DNA from: Cristatella mucedo | Taxonomy: Eukaryota; Bryozoa; Phylactolaemata; Cristatellidae | Assembly: GCA_009760855.2 (NCBI GenBank) | Contig: WPIO01000220.1 | Coordinates: forward strand, 186,001 to 250,000 | Length of the DNA: 64,000 bases | Direction of reading: 5' to 3' | In this document: positions 1-14,009 of the stretch, piece by piece | Layout of the letters: every line of letters starts with the position of its first letter | Numbering within the stretch: the stretch's first letter is position 1 | The notes under the pieces: generated by a model | What the model saw: only the letters and a program-made list of their open reading frames with translations | The model's database searches: none | Told to the model about the DNA's origin: nothing | Position numbers and translations under genes: made by a program

Positions 1-1
1 G

Positions 2-1385
<1,384 letters not shown>

Positions 1386-2999
1386 AAACAGGATCTCCTC
1401 GAGCTGTGCCGACCAGTGCTTGAAGCAGTGACGATTCGCTGGTTGCGACTGGCCAGCGGCTTGGACAGAATGTTTGAAACGGTGCCTGAGTGCACACTGT
1501 CGTGTGTCCGAATCAAGGCGTTAATGAACTGCATTTTAGGGACCATCGGTTTTACAAAATACCTATTGTCTCACAGCTCCGCACAGGTATCGGCATTCTC
1601 TGGGGGGGGGGGTCTTTCGATGATATCACACGATCCCGTTGTGGTTTTAGGCTGCTAATGCGCTGATAGGCATCACGTTGACCAAGAGGATCATCACTTT
1701 TTTTCAAGTCCCCTGTCCACTCTGGATTTATGCATAGATGTAGCCAGAGCTAATCTGGCATACGTTGATGCATTATTAGTGACCCGACTACACACCGACT
1801 GATGTCTTGTAACTGTCGTGGGGGTTTGTCTCTCCGACGACCTGGCAACTCCGTCGTGATAGCTCAAGCCCCTTGCTACGGTTAGGTATGGCCCGGCTGA
1901 TTCTTGCAATGGCTTGTAGATTTTTGTCTTACAACGTGCAGCTGACTGGCAGCGTCGATGTATTCATGCTACTTTAATGGTTGCCAGCTTTCTCTGTGGC
2001 CCTTGCTGCAGGCTGCTGCTTTTTACTTGGCATTCCAAACTTGCTTGTTGTTGGCTCTTGCAAATTTCCGTTCTGATTTGCTGGTTACTGCACGAACGTG
2101 TGCAAGAAGTAGAACCTCACTCTAATTTCGCAAACAAGCGCTCTGCTACATCTGTTTCCTCAGTGCCTGCATTCTTGACGGTGCCCAATCGGAGCTGAAT
2201 TTGTTAGAGCCCATTTTCTGCTAACACAATGGAATTCGCCTACAGCTTGAGCCAGCAAACCGTTCGTAGGACAATGAATTAATTTATAAGGTCTTAAAAT
2301 GAATTAATTTGTAAGGTCTTTGATGAATGTAACCGTAGAACACAGATGAGCTTCAGTTGCAAGCAGGTCTTTGAAAACAGGATCCGCAGCTGAAAACAAG
2401 CTTTTGGAAGTGAACAATGAGTGGTCAGCAATTACCATGACTAATTACTGCTAGCTGCTCACGAGGTCCGTTGCTTCTGTCGGCCTTCCGCTCTTCTTCG
2501 ATTGGCTGCAGCAAATCAGCACAAATGCTTTACGAAATAGTTTTTCTTTTTTTACGGATCTGAAGTTTTCTGGCCACTTGTTTTGTTTGCTGGCTATTTA
2601 CTCCACAGCACCAGCAACACTCGATGTTGATAACTTTTCGGCATTCCCTTCTATAAGTAAAACTCTCTTCTGCTAGCTACAAAAAGCTACTGAAATCGAC
2701 TTGATATGAACAAATAGAAGGGGTTTTTCCAGTAGCTAGGAATGCCAGTGACTCCTAGCATTTTTGCCATAGCCTGCGATTTAAAATTAAGATGGTTAAG
2801 GAAATGAGCATGCCTAAGCAATTTCCGTAGCAGATGGAGAACCATATCTCAGGATCGGCTTCTTTAAGCTGAGACTAAGCCATATGAGTGTTTCTATAAA
2901 CTTGTTTTAAAAGCACTCATCACTACCATGCAAACACACTCAAGATCGCTTGTTCGTAGGACCCCCCAGCTTGCTACACTCACTGAATCATAGGAGCTG
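1386..2999. other. Katanin 3' UTR and intergenic DNA, no gene seen
   Basis: This stretch follows the katanin stop codon. It has no conserved open frame. It holds a G run near 1600-1611 and a 25-base near-tandem duplication at about 2275-2324 (ATGAATTAATTT.TAAGGTCTT twice). Confidence 0.5.
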
Positions 3000-3000
3000 A

Positions 3001-3152
3001 TTTAACCGACACGTTTGTATAGCGACAGAAGAGCCTTTACAGCTATCACCACTGCTTGCAGCATCATTAAAGGATCGTCCACAGCCGGATTCGAACCCAC
3101 CATCTCGGAAGCCAGGTCGTGAAAAGCCTTACCTAGTGTGCCATCATGGCTC
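3001..3152 (-). mobile_element. SINE-B copy
   Basis: Read on the minus strand it has a pol III B-box-like GGATTCGAACCC complement (3089-3100), then the family body with AGGATCG, AAAGGCTCTTCTGTCGCTATAC and a short end. The same body recurs at 8.4, 13.7, 30.4, 38.0, 52.7, 56.3, 57.9 and 60.0 kb. Confidence 0.6.
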
Positions 3153-4048
3153 ACCAAAAACATGCACAAGTAAGCAGAGCACAAAAGTGCGTTCACTGTG
3201 ACGATAAACAGAAGCTTGTTGCAGTTGGTAATGAGTTTAAAGCATTTGAATGTTAGTAACTCAAGTCGTTGTCTCCGCGGGATTCGAACTTAGTTTAGTG
3301 ACCATAGCCAGAGAGGGTGGAGAGACAGGAGACCCGAAATAAAACTAATTCAGATAGGTAGGCCGGAGTAAGAGCCCAGAAAAAACGTGGTTGGGATCTT
3401 TTAATATAATTAATTCATAATGCTTCAAGGTCACGTAACTTGGTCGGCATCTATGCGCTTTGCATATGCCGACGTGCTCGAGCCTGCAACCACTGTCGAT
3501 AAATGGGAGCACCTAATCCCCGGATTAAACCAAAGTGGCATTGTTGAAGTCAATTAGCCGCTTGACGGGCAGTCACTGCAGATTGGCGAACGGTTGAATA
3601 ACGTCCGGATCAAGGTTTATGAGATTTAATCCTGTCTGGCGAGTTTTGAACCAGCTGTCAGTGCGTTATTTTGCAGGTTGGAGGACCTGCTTGTGCAGTA
3701 TTGTAGAACTCTAATTGGAATGTCATAAATTCAAGGATAAGCTAGGCCGGGATGTCATCAATATAACCCTAAATTTCTTTAGGCCGTTGAAAGTGGACAG
3801 GCTTAATTGCGGACTTGGTGTCCTCTAGTGAAAGAGGACACCTAGCTTACGGGTGGAGGCTGCATGAGATGTGCTGGTAAAGCCGTTTTAGAGAGTTATG
3901 CTTTCTACTTTCAGCAACGGTTGATTTCTGGCCCTAATGTGTACGTTTAATGAATGAAAGTTAATCTCTAACTCTAGTTGCCAGAGATGTATCTACATTT
4001 TCCAGGCATTGATCACATTAAGAGCCGCTTAAAGATAAATATAAAATA
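3153..4048. other. Intergenic DNA, no gene seen
   Basis: There is no open frame or recognisable element. A GGGATTCGAAC match at about 3279-3289 could be a SINE B-box remnant but has no supporting body around it. Confidence 0.4.
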
Positions 4049-4186
4049 TAATTCATTTAAATAGTGCCCCAAGAGAACTTAATCTCTATTCAGGCGCTTC
4101 ACATATGCCTCGGGGCTCGAGCCCACGACCTCAGTCAGACCTTGGTCGGGGCGAGCACCTTAACCGCTAGACCAAACCAGCTCGGC
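4049..4186 (-). mobile_element. SINE-A copy
   Basis: On the minus strand it begins GCCGAGCTGGTTTGGTCTAG, with an A-box-like TGGTTTGGTCTAGCGGTTAA and a B-box-like GGGCTCGAGCCC. It ends with AGAGATTAAGTTCTCTTGGG and a GC-rich closing arm, the tail that matches LINE-A. It is one of at least seven clear copies in the window. Confidence 0.75.
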
Positions 4187-5424
4187 ACAAGGATGGCATG
4201 CAGTTGAACCCACGCTCGCTTTTTAATATGAGCTGAATGCTGCACTATTTCCTTCGAATAGTTTATGGCCAAATACAAAAATAAGCTTTAGATCATCTAG
4301 CAAAACACACTAGCAGGTTTTTATTACTAATGCGTTTCATTTTCGAGATTATTGCAAAGTGCTAAAAGCACATGGGTCGACCGACGTCGTGGACTGTTTT
4401 GCACTATATTTCCACGGCAACAGTTACCTTATCTAGCAGATGTACTGCAGCAAGTTTTTTGTACTTTCAGTCAAGATAAATGCAACAGTGCTTCGCAGTG
4501 AAGGTTCATTCTTCGAGCTTCAAGTATGAGTTGCAGAAGTTTTGTATGAAATGTTGATGACTAAGTAATTTGTAATATTGGACTCTAGTCGATCTGAAAA
4601 GTCTAAGGAAGAAAATTGAATTGTGCCACTACGTATAATCGGTCTTCAATTTCACAAGCCGCTAACTGATTTCCCTTCTTCCTCATCGATGTCTTAATTT
4701 AATAGCTTGAGGTCAGCCAAAAGCATCACTGTTTATAGGCCATTATAAAATAGCTAAGTGTGGGAATAATGAATAATTCAAAGTATTGCTTTGCAGCTGT
4801 CTCCAGACTTTATATGAAACAAATCCAAGCAAAAATGCAGATTCGCCTGTACAATTGTAATAGATTAGCTAAAGCCTGCCGACCAATTAGCATGGGGGGC
4901 AGGTCCTTCCTATGAGTGACCCAACGGTATGCTAACCTGTTATTTTGAGTGCTTTTCATCATTAAGAGAATATTATGCAACTCTCTCTTGAATACACTCC
5001 TCTACTGTCAAATATGCCATAGTGCGAGTTTCCGCTGCCTGAGGTCTGCCAAGCTAATAGCACCCGATAGATCGGTCTTCATGCGAATCCAAGTTACAGT
5101 CTAGTTCATCTAACAGTGTATGCGAAATCAACTTGACCACCGTGAGCCTGAATTGCCTGCCGTAGAGATGGGTAACAAGCAAAAAGCCCCGAAAAATGAA
5201 AAAATACTGGTCTTACAGGTAAGATTTTGCTGTCGCCTGACAGAAGCTGTACTCGGGCACGCGTGAGTGAGTCAAAGCCACTAGATAACTACAATGGTAG
5301 TGCCTTTGGTTAGCGCGATATGAGAGAACTAAAATATTGCTATAAGAACTTCACATAAAGGCTGGAAATGTAGGAGATAATCTGATCGGAAAAAGCTTGT
5401 GGGAAATATTTAAAAGCCTGACTT
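4187..5424. other. Intergenic DNA, no gene seen
   Basis: Moderately AT-rich unique-looking sequence, with no open frame of note and no element I can place. Confidence 0.4.
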
Positions 5425-5545
5425 ATATAGCACCCGAATATTCAAGGCTATCGTCACCGCTAGCAAAAGTTAATTAAGGATTGTCAGAGCAGCACTCGAA
5501 CCCACGATCTCGGTCGTTAAGTGCGAAAACTAACCTCATTGCTGA
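5425..5545 (-). mobile_element. Decayed SINE-B fragment
   Basis: The minus strand keeps the B-box region (complement of CACTCGAACCCACGATCTCG at 5492-5511) and an AAGGATTGTCAGAGCAG match to the family body. The 5' half is eroded. Confidence 0.4.
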
Positions 5546-5882
5546 GACCGTGCAGTAAAAATATTTGCACAACAGGATCGGCCGGCGCTTTGAAAGCTCG
5601 ATCTCATCAACTGAATGGGTGTTGCCTTTTGATAAAGTTCAATTGGTATGCATTTCCTCTGGACTTCCTACCGATGACGATAAAGTTTATTGAAATATTT
5701 CTGTAGCGCGGCACTGTCTTATAGTGTGTCCAGGGTTTGATGCATCCTGCTGACGGCTCTGCTAAGCGACACTATTACTATTATTGTTCTTTAACCGGCG
5801 AATATTCACATCCAATTCTTCGCCAAGACAAGTGATTCAGAGAGCGCATCCTTGCGTGAGGCGCTTAAGACGCAACGAAAGG

Positions 5883-6233
5883 TTAATTAATAAACATCCA
5901 TTGCTCTGGCGTTAGCTTAACCCACTGCGAGAGACGTACAAAATCCATGCACAGCAGTCCGCCGCCGTACTCAGCATTTCTTCTGCTTTCCGTCGGCACG
6001 GCTTCGCTACGAGAGCCGCCGCAGGATTCTTTTCGGCCGTGGTGGCTTCTGGACGGAGCGATTTTCAGGGCGTATCCAATGTGGCGTGCTTGCGCCAATT
6101 GATTTGCTTCCAAGCTGAATTTTTTGAATGTCTTTGACCATTCAGGTGCACTGAGGACCAATTGCTTCGCAAAATCGAAGGCGAAATTTCTCGCGGCCCC
6201 ACGAAATAGTTGGCACCGCTTTGCTATCGGCAC
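5883..6233 (-). other. Unassigned open frame on the minus strand
   Basis: 116 codons ending TPEQWMFIN then stop, in a GC-rich patch. It includes a stretch with normal-looking composition (MDFVRLSQWVKL). I do not recognise it, and the upstream splice or start is unclear. It could be a terminal exon or chance, since an overlapping minus-strand frame (6142-6504) is equally open. Confidence 0.2.
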
Positions 6234-6544
6234 CTTGACCTTTGTTGTTCCGACCTGGCGACGCTAGCGACTTAAACGGAGTGCCGGCTCTTTTCAGCTC
6301 GACCTGGGAGATCGCTGAGTCGAATAAGAATGCCAATTTCGGCGTTTGGCGAAGCGTACGGGCCGCCGTGGATGTTTCCGGAGCTCGAAACTTCGCACGC
6401 ACTTGTGGCTTTGTGACTGGCGGCGGCCCACCTAGCGCTGGGTTGTAGCCAGCTAGTTGTGCTGCCGAATTGCTTGGGCACAGAGCCTCTCGGTCTCTGA
6501 GCACCGTCCGCCCGCTACTCCGGCGGGGGTGATAGGGCTTTAAT

Positions 6545-7053
<509 letters not shown>

Positions 7054-7054
7054 T

Positions 7055-8280
7055 CGGATACCTTTCCTTTGGGGTGCGGATGGCGGAGAAGGAGGCGGTG
7101 ACGTTAGCTGCAGCAGAAAGACCGGGCAGCAGAGGCTGCTCCGCGTCCCCTCGCTTTCGCGGTTTTTGTAGTGGCTTCCCTCTTGCGTGCCGAGCCCTGA
7201 ACCCGGCCATCGCCCGGGCTTTCCCGGTCATCGAGTCCCACGCAAGCCGCGTTACGAGCTTTGCTTTTAGTACGGTCCGGGCAGCGAGCCAAGGACTCCG
7301 GGCCCTGCGACAAATGCGAGCCTCCGGCACCGGAAATGACGCAGTGGAGGGCCCAGTCGGTTGCGATAGCCACGTACACTTCTTTGTCCGGCGATGCAGT
7401 GGTTGCCGCCAAGTCGAGGGCGTGCTCCCAACGCGCGCCCTCGCCACTTTCGCTGCTGCAGCGAGCCCGGTGGCCCGAGCGGAGCCTCGGGGTTGGCCCC
7501 AGCCGCCGCGGAGGCCGGCGCTCGCCCGACCGACCACTGGGCGGAGCAGCGCGCGCAGCCCGTGCGGGTTAGAGCGAGGCCCGCGTGCAACTACTGCGGG
7601 CATCGATCGAGGGTCTACTGCGTCGCCGCAAATTGGGCGTAATGGAGCGCGCCGTGCAGTCCGGCCGCCCGAGCGACGCTGCCGCCGCTGCCGTCCGACG
7701 AACTAGCGCTAGCGAGGTAAGCGCTCTCGCGGCAAGCGTTCTCACGGCCGGCGTCGAGCTGCGTTCCGCCTTACGTTGGGCGAGCGCCACCCCCCTCGAC
7801 GCGTGACGCGCGCCGTCTGTGGGATGCGCCCTGCGCTCGGCGACAGGACGAGCGCTAGCCCTGAGTGGCGCAGTTGGGTCGTGCCATTTTCGCTTCCTAA
7901 CTCGGACGCTCGGTCGCTGACTCCTGCTCGTCGGCAGCAGCGGCAGTAGTAGTTGTGGTAGCTACCGCTATCGCCCTAGCTCGCGGCAGCAGCGGCTCGC
8001 CCTGGCGGCAGCTTTTCCGGTCATGAGTGGCAGCCGTCTGTGGCGACGGTGCGGCACTACCTACCCCCTATCCCGAAGGAGAGGGGCGCCGCTAGCGATT
8101 TACGTCATCTGCCATTGGCATAGTCGCCGGATCGATGCCTCTACGGCGCCTAGCGGGTGGGCTCGAAGCAGCGCGCCTTGTCGGCACATTACTCCGCTAG
8201 TAGGCGCCAGGTCGGCGAGATGCTCTTCTGAAACGGCGGCGTTCTAGATCGACTAGATTGTGGCTTCCGAGATATTTAAT
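7055..8280. other. CpG-rich patch, possible promoter and first-exon region
   Basis: This stretch is strongly GC- and CpG-rich compared with its flanks and is open in several frames on both strands, as composition alone would give. No protein family is visible. It contains the small candidate first exon at 7642-7716. A promoter for the downstream GAS2 gene is one reading, but nothing in the sequence proves it. Confidence 0.4.
7642..7716 (+). CDS. Candidate first coding exon (GAS2 gene or other)
   Basis: An ATG with a purine at -3 and G at +4 opens 25 codons rich in Ala, Arg and Ser (MERAVQSGRPSD...) and runs straight into a good donor, GAG|GTAAGC, in phase 0. It sits in a CpG-rich patch on the same strand as GAS2. 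The long open part of the first identified GAS2 exon contains a phase-0 acceptor candidate (CAG at 15600-15602), so the two could join. The intervening distance is 7.9 kb, and no homology supports the link. Confidence 0.25.
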
Positions 8281-8419
8281 ATACGTGGATTCCGGAATTA
8301 TGAGATTAGGAACATGTAGTGCGATAATCTACGGTTAGACGACGTAAAATCCGAAGTCGTGCAAAAGTCAGTTAGTTGTGGTCTTGGGATTTGAGCCAGG
8401 TAGGCGCTTCGCTCATAGC

Positions 8420-8595
8420 ATGTGGGCCGTGGTGACACTACGTAGGCGATTGCCTTTAACGACCTCGGTCCCGTGGTCGTTGGTTCGAATCCTGCAGTTG
8501 GCAATTCTATATTGTTGCCGCAATCGGCGGCGATGGCCGCAAAGGCTCTTCTGTCACTACGCAAAAGAGGCTGTTGATTTAGCTAGTATTTTTTT
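8420..8595 (+). mobile_element. SINE-B copy
   Basis: It has a clear B-box GGTTCGAATCC at 8481-8491, followed by TGCAGTTGGCAAT, AAAGGCTCTTCTGTCACTACGC and the family end AGAGGCTGTTGATTTAGCTAGTA. The preceding GACGACCTCGGTCCC-type segment is tRNA-like. Confidence 0.65.
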
Positions 8596-8599
8596 AGTA

Positions 8600-9900
8600 T
8601 TATTGAGCAGGCTCGGAGTAGTGCTCTAGACTTGAGCCAGGAAGGAGCCAAGTTCTAGATACTGAGACGGGCGGACATTGCGCCCGAGGCTTTTCGAAGG
8701 TCAGCCGTTCAGTGGCGCTCTCCGGGCGTCGCGGAGCAGTTGCAGTACCCCGCGGCTGATGTTTGTCGCTGTCGCTGGCCGGATTTCTCTACGCTATGCA
8801 CGTGGACTTATTACCTTTCGGTACGGGCGCCGCTCGTCGTTGCTTCGGTACTGTCTGTGTCTGTGTCTTGTCTGTGCTTCGGTACTGGCTTTCGGCGTGC
8901 GCCGGCGTGTGCGTCGGTGCTGCTCCCACAAGTCGAGAAAGAAGCGACTTTCCCTTAGATCGACAGCATTCATTAGCAGATAGCCTTAAAAAGCCTGTGC
9001 GATAGCTCTGGTGACATGTAAGCGAGGTAGCAGGAAGTGAGTTGTCATTGTTATGAAATCATGCTTCCGGAGCTATTCGTAAGCTCGCTCGTCCGCCATC
9101 GTGCACCCGGACAGCTCGTGGTGTAGGCACAGGGTGAAGCAGAGGAGCCATAAGTTGACCTTGACCATTCGAATCCGAAGCGGAGAAGCGCGTTCGGCGA
9201 CTTAAGAATCCAACGCACACCCTTGTGTCGGCAAAATAAGTGAAGATCAGCTAATTAAAAAGCCTCATATATGGTGACAAGAGAGTTTTAATAGCTGCAA
9301 CTTCCGCTTGCGCTAAATCAAGAATGCAATAAAGAAATTCCCCATGGGCTGTTGGAACCGGCGGCGCACATATCTGTACTAGTTCGTGGCTGTCCGTTCT
9401 TCGCCGAGAAATCGCACCGACCGCAGGCCTGGTGGCTGCCTAAGTGTCATACATTAGCGAGGCTATAATTTCACTCAAAACATCAAAAACCCGAAACGGT
9501 TCGTGTGTGCCTCCACAAGAACAGCCGCCGCGGAGACACTGTCACGAAACAATTCATTATCAGATTAAGGATGCCACTGCCCCTTCGCAAGCCGGATTGG
9601 ATCCCGGCAAAAGTAAGAATAGCATTGGTATATCGCAATGCTAGAACTAGTTTTGCTTCTTAGCACTTCAAATTATGTGGAAAAGGGAATGTGAACTGAT
9701 GTAATCATAATAAAGTACGCAGCAATGAGCACGTTCGGATAAATCACCTGACGGGGCATTGTTTTTAAGAGCAAGTGAGGTTTCTAACATTCTTTTAAGC
9801 TCCCGTTTTCAATCGGATGACGGATTGTCAGTCACGAATGATATCCAGATTTGGAAGCGTAGGAAGTGAAGGCAACGTCTCAAAAGGACATGAAATAGTA
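8600..9900. other. Intergenic DNA, no gene seen
   Basis: The first 400 bases are GC-rich with overlapping open frames that show no protein-like pattern. The rest is ordinary sequence with no recognised element. Confidence 0.4.
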
Positions 9901-9904
9901 ATAA

Positions 9905-9985
9905 TAATGGCAATGCATATGTTATAGCGTCCTCAGAGAACTTAGTCTCTTTCTAGTCACTTCACGTTTGCTATAAACGAAGCAT
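9905..9985 (-). mobile_element. LINE-A tail fragment
   Basis: The minus strand carries the 3' hairpin signature (complement of CCTCAGAGAACTTAGTCTCT and the TCTAGTCACTTCACG arm). Only the last 80 bases of the element remain. Confidence 0.4.
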
Positions 9986-10322
9986 GATCGTATCATTATT
10001 GGTAGAAATCGGCTGGCGTTGCAGCTGAACGACCCAGCTAGAGCAGCTGGTGGAATAATAAGCCCGAGAGAAATTATTTTTAAATAGTCAAAGTGAAAGA
10101 ATGAAGAGACCTAAAAGTATGTGACGGGATCATTAAAGATACGTACTACTAACGTTAAGCAAGTGTAGATTGGTGATAAGTGGTGTGCTGCGGCGGTTGC
10201 AACAGACGACAAGCCTAGCTGCCGACTTTTGCCCCAATTTTATGCGTATTCAAGTAAGTGTCTTGGAAAAAGTACAGAAGTCCATGCAGGTTGGGTCAAA
10301 TCACGGATCAACCTGGCTGTTG

Positions 10323-10364
10323 TATATCCTTGACAGGCCTGAATATATCCTTGACAGGCCTGAA
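10323..10364 (+). repeat. 21-base tandem duplication
   Basis: Two exact units of TATATCCTTGACAGGCCTGAA lie head to tail. They add a seven-residue repeat to an open frame (10170-10442) that has no recognisable product. Confidence 0.85.
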
Positions 10365-10698
10365 TCGCAGCGCGCACGCACAATGATTAGTGATATTGAT
10401 ATTCCACGTGATATGAAATACCGAATAGCCTTAGTAGATTGACATCTGCAGCAATGCCAAAGCGGGTAGCACAGTGCAACGAACGCTGCCTTTAGCTTTG
10501 TTGTTTTGGATGGCCTCGCTTAACCTCTGCGTGTGAAGCACTTAGCAAAGCACCGCGTAAAGAAAGGTGCGTTGGCTGCCCGAGCCGCCCACATCATCTT
10601 TGAGCCATAGGCGACTGACAAAGTCGCCAGGTAGTGCTGCAGCCCTGGGCTGAGGCTCGTCGTTGAGTTGGCAAATGCTGAGATTAAATAAAAGAAAA

Positions 10699-10828
10699 TA
10701 TAATTCATTTATATAGCGCCCCAAGAGAACTTAATCTCTATTCAGGCGCTTTACACGTGCCTCGGGGCTCGAGCCCACGACCTCGGTCGGGGCGAGCACC
10801 TTAACCGCTAGACCAAACCAGCTCGGCG
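10699..10828 (-). mobile_element. SINE-A copy
   Basis: Nearly identical to the copy at 4.05-4.19 kb: GCCGAGCTGGTTTGGTCTAG start, GGGCTCGAGCCC B box and the AGAGATTAAGTTCTCTTGGG tail, all on the minus strand. Confidence 0.78.
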
Positions 10829-11059
10829 AGATTCAGTCGCTTTGGGTGCGACATTGCTCCTGCGGCTTTGTCTGCTGGCTGAGATCGTGCGTCAAGTGAA
10901 CGCTCGCCCCCTCCTCTTGCTCCGTCTTCAGACCATTCAAGGTAACGATAGCACTTGACGTCACATTCGATCAGGGTGACCTCTGGTGTTAGCTCCCTGA
11001 AATCTAGCATCTCCGTCACTTCGTTAGCAGTAAAACTTCCTCGCACTAGCGCCGTTTAA

Positions 11060-11150
11060 ATTAATAATAATAATAATAATAATGTACTTGATAAAGCGCC
11101 CTCATAGAACTTAATCTCTTTCTAGGCGCTTTACGTTGCATGACCGATCA
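11060..11150 (-). mobile_element. LINE-A 3' tail fragment
   Basis: It starts with (TAA)n, then the complement of the GCGCCTAGAAAGAGATTAAG hairpin. It is heavily 5'-truncated. Confidence 0.6.
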
Positions 11151-11159
11151 TAATTTAAT

Positions 11160-11950
11160 AATGTTTCAGCCATTATTTATCCGTATTTCATTTAAATGCT
11201 CTTTACTCGGGGGCCCGAAAAATGACTAGGATAGGAGGAATTTCCTACCGGATAGGAAGCGCACCTACCGCAGCTAGTGCCCAGATTTGTTCTTTAACTC
11301 AAGCTACAGCAAGGAAATTACGGACACAGAGAAGAAGTGCATGTTCAATTTTACATCCTGCTAACCAAACGAATGCGTGTTTCTCCTTCTCGTATTATAT
11401 CTCGCTTTGCTTGATGAGACCGAGGAAACGCGACGGAATGGCTTCGACGAGTGCTAGATGCGGTCGATCTTTTGTGGAGGGCTTTGGTAGCTATTTAATT
11501 AAAATCAATCAACGTCTGATGAAGATCGGCATGCTCCTCTGATGACTTTATTAAGAATGATTATCTGTCGCGACCAGGGTCTCGTACTCATTAAACGGGG
11601 CCACACTGCTCGACGGCTTAGCGTCAGCTTTCAAAGCAGAGCCAATGCTTCTACTGCCTCGTAGTAGAGCTCTCCGATGGTGTCTATGAGTTAGGGTCAA
11701 GGAAATGGGGAAATCGTTGCGTAAGTAATGCTGGTTACTGTGCTTATGATTTAACTAGCTGGCAGGACTTGTAACGATGGCTTATACGCGTTTCCCGTCT
11801 CAAAAAAGTTCCCATACGCCTCCGAGACGTGAAAGACGCATTCTAATAGCTTAGGTGGATATACGCCTGATAGAGCCCCTCTCTTTCACATTCAGTGCAA
11901 TTGGTCATACAAATTTGCTCCAACAACTTATACCTGTGCCGAATAGGTAT
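11160..11950. other. Intergenic DNA, no gene seen
   Basis: It contains a 106-codon open frame (11222-11542) without recognisable features. No element is identified. Confidence 0.35.
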
Positions 11951-11954
11951 CTTG

Positions 11955-12628
11955 CAGAGTAATGTAATGTCTCTGTCTGTAACTCCACAAAGTCATAAAG
12001 ACCATGTGGGTGTTACGCAGGAGAGTTTTGTATAGCGCATTCACAGCCTAAGCGGCTTTCGGTACACAATCGGTAGCCAACAGACTTCGTCTCACGCAAC
12101 AAAGAGAAAGTGGGAAGCATAACAGATTCAGGAGAGCAGTTGACGTAGTGAGTAGCATGGAAGTAGCAGCTCAGGACCGCTGAAAAAGATGTGCCATAGT
12201 CGGCATTAGGAGAGCAGTTGTCGTTGCCTAAGAATTGTGGAAGTGAGTTCCACAGTCTAGGACCTGCAGAGCCTAAAGCTTCTGTCGCCAACGGTCTTTA
12301 AGCGGAGGAATGGGACAGCTAATTTATTGTCCACAGAGGACCGGAGGGCGCGAACAGGCTGAAACTGATGCAGCAGTTCAACTAGGTATGAAGAAGCCAA
12401 GCCGTGGCGGGCCTTGTGGGTCAGCGTAAGAACTTTGCTCTGTATCCGTTGCTCAACCGGCATCCATCCTAGCTCTTTTAGCAAAGGAGACTCGTGCTCA
12501 AATCGCTGGGACTTGAAGACTAGCCTTGCAGCCATATTCACAGTCTGCTGCAGTGGCCTAATAGCTTTCTTTGGCAGCTCAGCCAAAAGGGAATTACAAT
12601 AATCAAGCCGAGACAGAGCTAAGGAGTG
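11955..12628 (-). mobile_element. LINE-B 3' end copy
   Basis: The minus strand encodes the C-terminal part of a CR1/L2-like polyprotein: [46 protein letters not shown] and LWNSLPQFL, then the 3' UTR with TGACTTTGTGGAGTTACAGA and an ACATT tail. A frameshift separates the two open segments near 12290. It is 5'-truncated and dead. Confidence 0.82.
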
Positions 12629-13330
12629 CTAATCTCTCTCGTTTTTTTCGCGTTTAATGATCTTCCCTCAAAGTGTATTATTACCATAATTAGCTAAATT
12701 ATCAGTATTTATATCAAGCCATTCTTCCTCAATGAAGAATAAAAATAATAGAGCCTAGAATGAATGTTTTAATTCCAAACGTTGAATTAGGTTGAGCGCT
12801 GTGCAAAGACGGTTTATAAACATGTACAGGTAAGTGAAAGCACTCCTATACAGGCTCAGTATTGCAGGCTGTAAAGCTCGTTTGCACCTCAAATTCACTG
12901 GCGTGTGTACTTTCGTGTATGTGTTGCATAACCGGCAAGTAAAAAATGAAATCACGACGAAATATGGAGTGTATAATGAAGGGATATCAGTAAGCGCATC
13001 AAATCGTAGCCCTAACAAGATATACAAGCGAAGTGGCTGCAAGTTTTTTTGGCTGCTGAATTGTGCGAAACGAATCCCTGGTAAGCAAAGCATGCCAAGC
13101 ACCTATACAGTTCTAGTCCACCGTTGAATGAAGAAAATATCCGAACTAATTATGATCGATGCACATTTAGAAGAATAAAAACCGTAAACGAGCAGCAAAA
13201 ATCTTATCTGAAGCAAAAATTCAGAGACGGACACGTTACTGCATCTTCAGCCTGCACGAGTAGTCCGAACCAAGTCCATATGAAGGTCCGTCCTTAGTGT
13301 GTGGGGAGCTGACGAATTGCCGTGACTTTT
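12629..13330. other. Intergenic DNA, no gene seen
   Basis: AT-rich unique-looking sequence. Overlapping open frames on both strands at 12755-13127 show no recognisable domain. Confidence 0.35.
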
Positions 13331-13471
13331 GCCGTGCTGGTTTGGTCAAGTGGTTAAGGTGCTCCCCCGACCAAGGTCTTGCTGAGTTTGTGGGCTCGAG
13401 CCCCGAGACATATGTGAAGCACCTGAATAGATATTAGGTTCTCTCGGGGCGCTATACAAATGAATTATATA
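13331..13471 (+). mobile_element. SINE-A copy
   Basis: It has TGCTGGTTTGGTCAAGTGGT (A-box region), GGGCTCGAGCCC at 13392-13403, the tail GATATTAGGTTCTCTCGGGG and a terminal AAATGAATTATAT. Confidence 0.72.
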
Positions 13472-13639
13472 TTTGTAAAATAAACTTCAATATTGCATTA
13501 GTTTTCGATGGCACATCGTGGTAATTTAGTGAACGTGCCTGCAGAATACTTATGGTAGCTGTATGTAGGTTCAATTATAATTAAGATTTCCACACTTTGT
13601 GAGAGCCTTGTTGTCAAGATTAGAAATTGTCCATTATTG

Positions 13640-13822
13640 CACACTATGTCAGGCGGTTGCTTTTCACGACCGACGTCCCGAAGTCGTGGGTTAAAACCTC
13701 GAAGTGGGAACTTTATTACTTTACTACTTTTACCTACTTTGTTGCCGCTGCAAGCCGTGGTGATTGCCGTAAAGGCTTTTTTGTCGCTATACAATAGAGG
13801 TTGTTAAATCAGCTAGTATTTT
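13640..13822 (+). mobile_element. SINE-B copy
   Basis: It has the family body with TGCCGTAAAGGCTTTTTTGTC, ATAGAGGTTGTTAAATCAGC and TAGTATTT. The B box is mutated (GGGTTAAAACC at 13689-13699). A TTACT-rich insertion sits in the middle. Confidence 0.55.
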
Positions 13823-13929
13823 TATAAGTGCGATACTATGGTTTGTAGTAGTAGTATGATCATTTTCCTAGTTTTAAATAGAAGCCAGATTTTCTGTACA
13901 TTTCCCAAAGGTGTAGTAATACCATTTCC

Positions 13930-14008
13930 TTTGCAGCAATGTAAGGCGCCTGGAAAGAGATTGAGTTCCCCGAGGGCGCTTTATTAAGTGCATTATTATC
14001 ATTGTTAT
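13930..14008 (+). mobile_element. LINE-A 3' tail fragment
   Basis: GCAGCAATGTAAGGCGCCTG, then AAAGAGATTGAGTTCCCCGA and GGGCGCTTT, ends in a short ATT-rich tail. It is only the hairpin end of the element. Confidence 0.55.
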
Positions 14009-14009
14009 G

